DNA of 64,000 bases, taken from Monoplex corrugatus. Taxonomy: Eukaryota; Mollusca; Gastropoda; Littorinimorpha; Ranellidae. This document shows positions 46,193-58,800 of the stretch, piece by piece. Under the pieces are notes generated by a model that ran no database searches, was not told where the DNA came from, and worked only from the letters and a program-made list of their open reading frames with translations. The stretch spans positions 56,328,252-56,392,251 of the forward strand of contig JAPXFY010000026.1 in NCBI GenBank assembly GCA_030674185.1, written 5' to 3'. How positions within the stretch are numbered: position 1 is the stretch's first letter; each line of letters opens with the position of its first letter. The translations under genes were made by a program, and so were the position numbers.

Positions 46193-49100
46193 AAATCGTC
46201 AATTCAACACACAACACGACCAAGCCTGTGTTCAAACTGATTCCCGTGGAAGTGCCAGGGGCTCTATCAGTGGTACTGGTGTCCCCACATCGTGTACGTT
46301 TTGTGCCAGAAATGTCCTCTTTTCTATCACGTTCTTTGAATGTACTGTTCTCTTCCCTTTCTGTCGCCTATTCCTATGTTTCTACCTTGCCAGTCCTTTC
46401 ACCTGTACTTATTCCCAAGACGGGTCTTGTACATCTGGTCTCTGTCCTCACTGAGGTCAGACACTACAGAAAGTGTGCTGCTTGCACAGCGTGGGCCAAC
46501 CCCACAGATCAATGTGCATACAGTATACACATCCCAGCCAACGTGACTGTGCTTCGTATCGACCGCTTGACCTGTGATCCTACCCCTTCACAGAAGTATG
46601 GAGACTATCATCATCATCATCATCGTGTGCCCTGCCACATGGCGTTGGCGATCATGGCCCTCCGTAAGTATCTATCCCTTGTCGTCGCAAGCACATCTTT
46701 CACCTTCTCTGCCTTCAGCCACCCTTCAAGTCCGTCCAATATTTTCTCCCTGGGTCCACCTGGTGCTCTCTCTCTCCCTCCAGCTTTCCTGTTGTGACCA
46801 GGTGCTCTAATTCCCCTTTCCTCATAAAATGGCCTATAAATGTTGCCTATCGTTTTCCTGATCTTCCTTATCGTCGATCTTCTTGTGTCTGCCTCTATCA
46901 AGACTGTCTCGTTTGTTTTCTTTGCTGTCCATGGAACTCACAACACTCCTCTCAGATGATGGAGACTATATCATGTGAAAGTTAAGAGGTCATGTTCGTT
47001 CACAGAAGTATGAAGACTGCACTATATGAAATTTAGGTGATACTGTTTGAAGACTGTATTATGTGGCATTCAAGTGATCCTGTATGAAGGATATTATACG
47101 AAGTTTAAGTGATCGTACTCATACATAGAAGTATGAAGTTTGTATTATTCGAAATTTGTATAATACGAAGTTCAAATAAATCCTGTATGAAGGCTTACAC
47201 AGAGTATGAAAACTGTATTATACGAAGTTTAAATAATCTTGTATGAAGACTTACACAGAGTATGAAAATTGTATTATACAAAGTTCAAATAATCTTGTAT
47301 GAAAACTGTCTTATAAGTTATATGAAACAAAGTTATCCTGCTCGTACATAGAAGCATGAAGACTGTATTATACGAAGTTTAAGTATCCTGTATGAAGACT
47401 GTATTGTTACATTCAAATGATTCTGCTCGTATGAAGACTGGCATACTAAGTTACGTGATTCTGTTCATACAAGGAAAAAGTACCAAAACTGTATTATACG
47501 AAGTTTAAATTCAGCAGACAGTTGCTCCAAAGTGTGTTCACACAACAAAGCTGATGCATCAAATGCACAACACGGACAAACCTATTTTTACCTAAGAGCA
47601 GTTTCACAAAATCACACTTATAAGGTTTGAGACAGTGACTTACGTTATCAAATAAACTATCCTACTTGATGATAGTTTAGCCTTAGACGTTTCACAAGGC
47701 TAGTGATGTCATTAAGCACTCAACCCTTACCAATGATAATTTACACTTCAAACGGTCCACAATGTCACTGACGTCATTAGAAACACAGCCACCAAAATTA
47801 TGATCCCTCAAAGTCACAGAATTGCAGAAAGCACACAGACAAGACTGGGAGATAACGGAGCATGTGTGTATAACCTATCGCAGCACAAAGTGGTCACCAA
47901 CACACAGAGGAAACACTGAGGTAACACCGGGAGATACTGAGCGTGCATGTAAAACCTATGGCAACGCAAATTCTCACCAAATCACAAAGTTATGAAAATA
48001 ATGCATCAGCACTGAAGAGATTGTTACATTCACATACACACACAAACTCACATACAAAACTATGAGTGCACAGTGTTGTAAAAACGAATGAATGGTACAG
48101 ATGGTACGGAGGCAGTGCTGATACTACTGTTTCTTTTCCTCTTCCAATCTCATAACCAGTATGGTCGTTGGGGAGACTTAAGAACACAGCATCAGACAGG
48201 GTCCTCCATCTGTCTCTTGGGTACAACATCAAGCAAACAAGACACTCGGGCACACTGAGATTGATCCAGTCTTTGATACTGGCCACCCGGGTCTTCCTCT
48301 GTCCACCTTAGCGACGGCCTCCATCCACGATGCCTTGAGGGTTGGTCTCATTGTCTCAATGTATCATGGCAGGTGACGTGATCAAATCATGTGAGCTTGC
48401 CTCGTTTAACATTTGCCACAAGTGTTCCTACGGTTCCATCAAGTTGTTGATCTTGTTCTGTGCATATTCACTGGTCTTATCTTTGTGGTAAGATAAGCAA
48501 AGTAATGTCCCCAGGCATTTGGTCTTAAACGCCTGAATTGTCTCCTCTGAGTCAGCAAGCAGTGTCCATGGCTAGATCTTGCATGGCCAAACCACCACTC
48601 GATAAAAATGCTGGATATAACACTACACACAGACACACACAATAATTTACCTATGGCAGCACACATTTGTCAACAAAACCTATGGTGTCACAACGTTGTC
48701 CATAACTTACAAAGTTGCAAACAGCCCTGGGACAGCGTTTGCGAATTGCCCGGCAGGTCCTGTAGACACTGACCAGGGTTTCTTCCTCCATTCTGGAGGC
48801 CATGAGAGACAGGGCCACGAAGATCCCGGAGCACAGCGCGCCGTCCCGACAGTGGACCAGCACGGGGGTGGAGTCCACACTGGCATGGTTCTGCCACTGC
48901 TTCACCTGTCCCCACAGCATACCTCTTACAAAATAAAACCACCTGTCCCCACAACACAGTGGAGTCCACACTGGCATGGTTCTGCCACTGCTTCACCTGT
49001 TTCCATAACACAGCTCTCACAAAACAAAACAGTGGAGTCCACACTGGCATGGTTCTGCCACTGCTTCACCTGTCTCCATAACACAGCTCTCACACAATAA

Positions 49101-51529
49101 AACAGTGGAGTCCACACTGGCATGGTTCTGCCACTGCTTCACCTGTCCCCATAACACAGCTCTCACAAAACAAAACAGTGGAGTCCACACTGGCATGGTT
49201 CTGCCACTGCTTCACCTGTCCCCACAACACAGCTCTCACACAAAACAAAACAGTGGAGTCCACACTGGCATGGTTCTGCCACTGCTTCACCTGTCCCCAC
49301 AACACAGCTCTCACAAAACAAAACAGTGGAGTCCACACTGGCATGGTTCTGCACTGCTTCACCAGTCTCCACAAAAATGGCATGGTTCTGCCACTGCTTC
49401 ACCTGTCCCCACAACACAGCTCTCACAAAACAAAACAAACATGAGTCACGTCACCAAGTAAAGACAAAGCCAGAAAGCGAATGAGTTTGGGGGTTGTTGA
49501 ACCCTACCTTTGCCTCCTGCATCCTGTCACCAGCATCCTGCATTATCAGCCATTATGTGAAGCCGTTGGTGGACAGGGTGCGGGAGTCGAAGGGTTAAGA
49601 GGGATTCGTCGAACTCGGACAATTCCATATGTGCTGCACCCAAATCTGCCAGAGATTATCTGACAACCTGAGCCTTAATAAAGCCTTTTCATCATTACCA
49701 GTATCAGAAGCAGTAGCAGCATCGTCAAAGTGGTCGTTGTTATCATCGCCATAGGCAGTATCATCATCATGCAGATGCTGTTGAAGCTGATAATTTGTTA
49801 TGGTATCATTAAACCAGTCATCATCATCATCATCATTTTTACAATGATTATTATTATCAGTACTACCGAAAATGAAGGAAGACACATGTACAAGAAGATC
49901 ATTCATAAGGAATATTAGGAAAAGACAGGCAACATTTATAGGCCATTTTATGAAGAAAGGGGAATTGGAGCACCTGGTCAAAACAGGAAAGCCGGAGGGA
50001 AAGAGAGCACCAGGTAGACCCAAGGAAAAAATACTTGACGGATTTGCAAAGTGGCTGAAGACAGAGAGGGTGGAGGATGTGCTTGCAACAAGGAATAGAT
50101 ACATATGGAGGGCCATGATCGCCAACGCCATGTGGCAAGTTACTTGATGATGATGATGACTACCGAAAAAAAGAAAAGGATGACAGACCTCAACATGAAT
50201 AGCCAGTATAGACAAGACCAACCCCTTGGCCTGCAAAGATCTCGCAAATGGGGAGACAAAAACGTCGCTTTCCCGGCAAACCTAACTCTCGGTGAGTCGC
50301 TTTCTGTCTTAGAGTGTGCATCAACGAGTTGGCTTGAAAGGAAGACATGAAGCAAATGAAAGAAGACATTACAGCTCTAACAACCAAATCCACAGGCTGT
50401 CCAGTCCTAAGAAGGACGAGTGTTTATACCGGAAGCTCAGAAGAAAAGAAGGAAAATAGTGAGCAAGAATTGGCTAAACTGAACAAAAGTACCGATACTT
50501 ACACAATGTATGAAAACAACAAGACTGACGAATTAAGCTGTGTGAACGGGATCAGGACGATGTTCAACAATACTTCCGCCACAAGAACCTCTGAGTGTTT
50601 GGGTTCCAGAGGACGATAGGCAGACAGGTGACGTTTGTGTCAAAAATTTGAGTAAAGTCTTCAGCGAAGCTGTCGGTACCGACAGGAGGATACTGACGTG
50701 GCCCGTGGAGCAGGTCAGAGAGGTACTACAAGACCAGTCCATCCTCGTCCGCTTCCTCAATCGTCAGAAGAAGGACCAGATCACTAGCAACCGAAGGAAA
50801 TTGAAGAGCAAAGGAACTAGCATTGATGAAGATCTCAAGTCCGTCAGTTTCAAACTTTCGACCAGTGCCATGTAGCACTCGGCAACACCAATGGCCTAGT
50901 CTTGGAATAGAGAGGTCTGGGAAAGACCTGAAAACTGAACAAATGGACTAACAGTCGGGCTGAACATACATATAAATTTACATGAAACTTTCCGACAAGC
51001 AATGACTTCAGATGTAATCAGCGATGACGAGAACAACCAAAAAGAGCGTATGTATATGCACTGTGTAACTTTTTCATCATATGTGTCATAGGGAAATGTA
51101 GAAGAGTGGCAGGATGGTTCAGACGTTCACCTGCCAGTAAATAATCTCGAGGTACCAGGGTTCTATTCCTGTAGAGGCCTCGAATTTTCTTCTCAGTTTG
51201 ACTGGAAAATGGAACTGAACGTCTAGTCTTTCGGATAGGGATGAAATACTGGTCAGACCGATATGCCTTCCAGCCCGCACATGCGAAAGATCCCACGGCA
51301 ATCGAAAATCGTGAAGAGGATGACATTCGCCCGGCTGCTGTGGTATAAAAATATTGGACAGCGTTTCATTTTCCAGGTCCCTTCCCTTTAAAGATATCAA
51401 AAGAAATAGCTGGCGTGCTGCAGAACCATAATGTTGTCTTTTTTCCTTCATTTGACACTTACACATGTATATCACATGAGATTAATCTTAATGACTGTAG
51501 TGTATGGGAAAATGTGCATGAGCCAAGAT

Positions 51530-51577
<48 letters not shown>

Positions 51578-51644
51578 AAGAGAGAGAGAAAGAGAGAAAC
51601 ATGGAGACGAGAGAGAGAGAGAGAGAAAGAGAGAGATTGAATTT

Positions 51645-51740
<96 letters not shown>

Positions 51741-54700
51741 CTTTTGTAATTCTTGATTTTGTACACAGATTTTGATTTGGATCAATTTATAACATTGTTT
51801 GATTTATGGCGTATTACAGTGTTGATATAGCATGTTTGATATAAATATTGTTTGAGTGCACATATACGGTTTGTGGTTTGTAAATTTCTATTTGATTTCA
51901 AAGAAAAGAATATTCGATACAAAGGGGAAAAGGATGGGTTGCGAACAGACCAGTTTTGACTGTTGTGGACTACAACTGAACTCGAGGTATCAGATATTAA
52001 GTCCGTGGCTCTATGGGTTATTTTATCATCATTATAATTAAAACATTATCATTATCAGCTATTAGAAGTACTGTGATACTGGGAGAGAACTCCAGCAACA
52101 AAAATATCGTCATCACTCCCCCATCACCATCACTCACCACCACAAGCACAGCCAACTCACCATTTGGTACAGGGACAGGAGAGTCGATCTGCAAGAGGGG
52201 GGAGGACAAGCGTGGTACCTGCCCACCCCCATCAGGTCGCTCTGCGTGTTGGTCGTCTGCTGGCTCCTGCCAAAGTATCTGCCACTGCCGTTAGACTGAG
52301 GAGTCAGCGTTGTTGCTGCTGCTGCTGTTGTTGTTGTTGCTTGAGGTACCGAGTATGGATTCCACCCATGAAATTGGAACTGTCGTACTATCCTGCAAAG
52401 TAAAGATCAAGGTCACTGTATTGAACAGTAAACATGAAGGTCACTACATTTACGGGTTAACATAGAGGTCACTGTATTTATGGGTAAAGATGAAGGTCAT
52501 TACATTTACGGGGTTAAGATGAAGGTCATTATATTTATGGGGTAAAGATGATGGTCTCTACATTTATGGGGGAAAGATGAAGGTCACTACATTTATGGGG
52601 TAAAGATGAAGGTCACTACATTTATGGGGTAAAGATGAAGGTCACTACATTTATGGGGTAAAGATGAAGGTCATTACATTTATGGGATAAAGATGAAGGT
52701 CACTACATTTATGGGGGAAAGATGAAGGTCACTACATTTACAAGGGTTAAGTTGAAGGTCACTACATTCATGGGGTAAAGATGAAGGTCGCTACATCTTG
52801 CAGGTTTAATTCAAGGTGAAGGTAAATATCCTTCCCTTTGGCTGCCTGGAGGTACTGGCTTTTGCACTTACAGCAGAGAAGAGAACTTTACTTCATCTTT
52901 ACTGTATAAATAAAGTGACCTTCATCTTTCCCCATAAATGTACTGACCTTCATCTTTCCCCATAAATGTAGTGACCTTCATCTTTAACCTATAGATGTAG
53001 TGACCTTCACATTTAACCCATAAATATAGTGACCTTCATCTTTCCTCACAAATGTAGTGACCTTCATCTTTACCCCATGAATGTAGTGACCTTCATCTTT
53101 AACCCATAAATATAGAGACCTTCATCTTTACCCCATAAATGTAGTGACCTTCATCTTTACCCCATAAATGAAGTGACCTTCATCTTTCCCCCGTGAATGT
53201 AGTGACCATCTTTCCCCCATAAATGTAGTGACCTTCATCTTTAACCCATAAATATAGTGACCTTCATCTTTCCCCCAAAAATGTTGTGACAAAAAAAACA
53301 AAAGCAGAAGTGATCAAAAGCAACATCATTGTAATAACACTTAATATAATAATAATAATAATAACAACAACAATAACACTACTACTACTACAACTAATAA
53401 TATATAACAGTATTATACGATGCCAAATCTTGACAATTCAAATCACAGCGCACTCACGCATCAGGCATATGCATACAATGGACAAAGACCACCTTACAAT
53501 ATTTAATACACAGACTGAGGGGAAGTAGTAGTTTACAACATCATCATGAACACAAATAAATATATGATGTCACATGATAGGTAGTCAGAAATGGAAGTGC
53601 ATATTATCTGCTTGTCCCTTGCTTTGTTTGTAAAGGATGGTGTCGTATCTTCACAGAGAAGTGGACTGTGAAATCTTGGACGTAATGGTTGATAAAAAAC
53701 AATGGGTTAATTTCCTTGTGTTTCTGTCAGATTATATCGATGATGATGATGATGATGACAAAGAGGATAATGATGGTAAATACGACGACTAAAAACAGGA
53801 TGACGACGACGACGATGGCAACATGGATGATGAATATATACAGGATGGTGATGATGGCAACAATGATCACGATAATGACGACAAACAGGACGATGACGAT
53901 GAGAAAGAGGACAACGACGATGACAAAGAGGACAATGACGATGACAGGACAATGAGATGACAAAAGAGGACAATGATGACGACAAAGAGGACAATTATGA
54001 CGACAAAGAGGACAATGATGACGACAAGGGGACAATGATGACGACTAAGAGGACAATGATGATGGACAAAGAGGTCAATGATGACGACAAAGAGGACAAT
54101 TATGACGACAATGCAAATAGGACAACGGTGACGACAATGATGACGACAAAGAGGACAATGACGACAACAAGACAAAAAGATGACAAAGAGGAAATGATGC
54201 CCGACAAAGAGGACAGTGATGATGACGACAAAGTAGACAATACTACAATAAGAAGGAGAACGACAACGCTGATGTCAAAGCAGATATATGACGACAACTA
54301 AAAGGACGACAAAGACGACGGTAATGATGACACACAAGACCACGACAATGACAAAGAGGTCAATGATAATAACAAAGAGAACAATGACGACGATAAAAGG
54401 ATGATGATGATGATTACGAGGATAATGACCACGACAAAGATGACGATGATGACAAGGACAAACAGGACAATGACGACAACAAAAGATGATGAAGATGACG
54501 ACGAAGAGGACAAGAACAATGAGGATGACGACAAAGATGACTACGATAACTGCGACAACTGAGAGGACGACGACGAAGAGATGATGATGATGACAAAAGA
54601 CGATGATGATGACAACAAAAACGACGAAGGCGATGATGTTGATAAAGCAGACGATAAGACAACGATGATGACAAGGACGACACAGAATGATGATGACAAT

Positions 54701-55783
54701 GATAACGATGACGATAAAGAGTACGATGATGAGAACTGTGATGACAACAACGACGATGCTGACAAAACAACACCAACAGCAAAAACCATGACAGACTTGG
54801 GTTCATCCCGGGTACGATGTTGATGCAGCAGACGGAAGGTCCTGATAGTGATGGTGTCCTCAGTACTGGTGTCTATCAGATCCAGCAGGTAGGGGTCCCA
54901 TGCGCGGGAACCCACTGTCGGCCAGTACTCGTTCCGTGACAGGCCCGCCGTCTGCACACACACACACATGCACACACACAACACACACACACGCACATAC
55001 ACACACAACACACACAATGCACACACACACACAACACAGCACACGCACATACACACACCGCACAACACACATACACACACAAATACACACAAACGCACAC
55101 ATACATACACACACACAACACACATACACAACACACACAAACACAACACACACACAACACAACACACACACAAACGCACACACACAAACACACACAAATG
55201 TTACATGAACAGTGAAATTATCAAATTTTATGACCTAAGCAGTTTCCTGCCAGCAGAATTATATAATCCATAACTGCCAACCTTTGAAGTTCAAAAAACA
55301 GAATGATCAGCCGGACGGTCCAGGGGGGGGGGGGCGTTAGGTCCCCCTGGCGGGGTCAGGGGGCAGCCCTGAACTATTGATTTCACCATTCAAAGTCAAA
55401 TGCCTCTCCTGGCATATTTAAGCATGAAAAAGAAGTTTTTCCATTAGACTTTCAAAATCAGGGATTTTTTTTGACAGATCCAGGATTCTGGGATCGTTTT
55501 TCAAATCCGGGAAATCTGGGAGGGTTGGCGGCTATGACAATCCCTTAAGTATAGGTGGAAACTTGACGCATTCAAAAGAAAATACACCGGGAACATAGTG
55601 TCTGTGTAGAAAGAAGATAACACATAGTCATATTCTTTCATGCGTTCGGGTAAAACGACATATTCCTACACTATCTACGAAGACAGTTTCTGACATATTT
55701 GCCTCACCATCCTTAACATAATAATATGAATTTTTTGTTAGCCTGTCAAAAAGTCCTATTGCGAATGATCTTTAAATCAAAGA

Positions 55784-55833
<50 letters not shown>

Positions 55834-58800
55834 ACACTCTCTCTTCTTGCCGATAATGACCTCAGCTGGGACATCTCACGTCATTTGATTACTCTATCCA
55901 CCTCAGGTTACTTGCAGTAAACTGCGTCTCTTTGTGGTCACTGACGTCACACCCCTTTACTCGGTGGGGACTAACGTCACATGGGTTAAATCACGTCACT
56001 TTGAGATCACTAAAGTCTCTTGGATTAAAACACGTCATTTATTAGTCACTAACGTCACATCAAGTCACGTAATATGTGCTAACGTCATAGTGTCACATCA
56101 TGTCGCTTAGTCGGCACAAACGTCATGCGTTACATCACTTAATATGCAATAACGTCATGTGTCACATCAAGTCCCTCAGTGACCACTAACGTCATGTGTC
56201 ACATCACGCTTATTTAATACGCACTACGACACGGGTCACATCACTTCACTGAGTATGCATTAACGTCATGTGCCATATCACGTCACTAAGTGGGCACTAA
56301 CGTCACATATGTCACATCACATTACTTAGGGGACTAACGACATGTGTCGCATCACTTCACTTCGTGGGCACAGATGTCATGCGTCATCTCACGTCACTTA
56401 GTGCGCACTAACGTCTTAAAGTCCCATCACGTCACTCGGTATGCACTGACCATGTGTGTCACATCGCGTTACTTACGGGCACCAACCTGTACGTGTTGCG
56501 TCCAACTAGCGGACACTAACGTCATATACGTCAGGTGACGATGTGAAAACGATTCCTATCACTACTGTTATTACTACCACCAGTGCTTAAAACAGGAGGA
56601 GGAAAAAACCACTGAAACTAGGGGGGGGTCCAGGGGCATGCTCCCCGGGAAAATTTAAGAACCAAGTGTAAATCTATGCCATTTCGCGCTTTCTGGACAT
56701 AATTTCATGAGATATTTAGTGCATAAAAATTGCTGTAAACACATAATTATTACAGGAAGATATATTTGGGAAAAGGGGAGAAGGGGTTAAAAACATAAAA
56801 TAAAATGAACACTCATCCTTTAACTTGAGTGTTTTACAGGTGTTCACCAACTGTAGTCTCTGCATGAAATCTCACTTCTTGGGTTGCTCAATAAGTTTAA
56901 CTTTTCAGGTTTAAATGATCACACAATATCAAGTTTGAAGTTGGAGCACACAAAGTCAGTAATTGCATCAAACACTTTTAAAGTTCAGTCTCATATAACA
57001 GAGATCAACTTTTTTTTCTTTTTTTTTTGACAAACCGAAATCGCGGAATTCCGCCCAGACGCGGCGTTTTAAGCCCTGTACCACACATAACAGCGCTAAG
57101 CTGACAGTTTCTGTAAGTGGAATTCATCACTCGTGACAAACCTATACGTGCGCTATCCAAATTTGCCAGCAATTATCTGTCAGAGTTGACGAGTCTGTGC
57201 AACACCCTAATGTGCTAGCAAGGTCCTGAAACGGAACAGTATGTATACGTGGGGTGGTGGGGATGGGGTGAGGCAACAGGACTCAACAAACATATATGTA
57301 GGCTTGTGCATGCTGGCTTTTGTCTAGTTTCCTTCTTGACTGTTTTGTCTACATGTAGTTTCCTTCCTGACTGTTTTGTCTACATGTAGTTTCCTTCTTG
57401 ACTCTATCTGTGCATGCTGGGGTTTGTCTACTTTCCTTCTTGACTCTATCTGTGCATGCTGGGTTTGTCTACTTTCCTTCTTGACTCTATCTGTGCATGC
57501 TGGGGTTTGTCTACTTTCCTTCTTGACTCTATCTATCTGTGCATGCTGGGTTTGTCTACTTTCCTTCCTGACTGTTTTGTCTACATGTAGTTTCCTTCTT
57601 GACTCTATCTGTGCATGCTGGGTTTGTCTAGTTTCCTTCTTGACTCTATCTGTGCATGCTGGGTTTGTCTACTTTCCTTCTTGACTCTATCTGTGCATGC
57701 TGGGGTTTGTCTACTTTCCTTCTGACTCTATCTGTGCATGCTGGGTTTGTCTACTTTCCTTCCTGACTGTTTTGTCTACATGTAGTTTCCTTCTTGACTC
57801 TATCTGTGCATGCTGGGGTTGTCTACTTTCCTTCTTGACTCTATCTGTGCATGCTGGGGTTTGTCTACTTTCCTTCTTGACTCTATCTGTGCATGCTGGG
57901 GTTTGTCTACTTTCCTTCCTGACTCTATCTGTGCATGCTGGGGTTTGTCTACTTCTCTGACTCTATCCACTGGTTTGTCTACTTTTCCTTCTTGACTCTA
58001 TCTGTGCATGCTGGGGTTTGTCTACTTTCCTTCTTGACTCTATCTGTGCATGCTGGGTTTGTCTACTTTCCTTCTTGACTCTATCTGTGCATGCTGGGTT
58101 TGTCTACTTTCCTTCTTGACTTATCTGTGCATCTGGTTTGTCTATTTCCTTCTTGACTCTATCTGTGCATGCTGGGGTTTGTCTACTTTCCTTCTTGACT
58201 CTATCTGTGCATGCTGGGGTTTGTCTACTTTCCTTCTTGACTCTATCTGTGCATGCTGGGGTTTGTCTACTTTCCTTCTTGACTCTATCTGTGCATGCTG
58301 GGTTTGTCTACTTTCCTTCTTGACTCTATCTGTGCATGCTGGGGTTTGTCTACTTTCCTTCTTGACTCTATCTGTGCATGCTGGGGTTTGTCTACTTTCC
58401 TTCTTGACTCTATCTGTGCATGCTGGGGTTTGTCTACTTTCCTTCTGACTCTATCTGTACATGTGGGTTGTCTACTTCCTTCTGACTCCAGCACAGTCAT
58501 CTTCTCCAGTCGGGAAAACATCAGAGAAGCTAACTGCGCTGTGTCGTGTTCGTTTTTGTTCTAAATCCTGTGATTTTGTTTTGTTTCTTTGTTGTGTTTT
58601 GTGTACGCTTCATGACATTTACGCCTGTCTTGTTTCGTTAGTTTGAACACGCGTTCTTGTTCTGTTGTCATGTATTTCTGGTTTGTATTTTCTTGAGCGC
58701 TGGTAGTAATTTTGATTCTGATTAAACAACAACAACAATAACACAACAACAACAACCAAGGAAAAGAAAACCTGATACAACAACAAAGACATGTACCAGA

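Noticed and set aside
53689..54823. Acidic D/K/E-rich protein on + and Ser/Leu-rich protein on -
   Set aside because: Low-complexity GAC/GAT repeat; no conserved domain and many frameshifts.
57376..58448. Long open frames coding a repeated Leu/Ser/Phe peptide
   Set aside because: They exist only because the 42-bp unit is a multiple of 3; several frames and both strands are open, and no start context or splice structure supports a gene.
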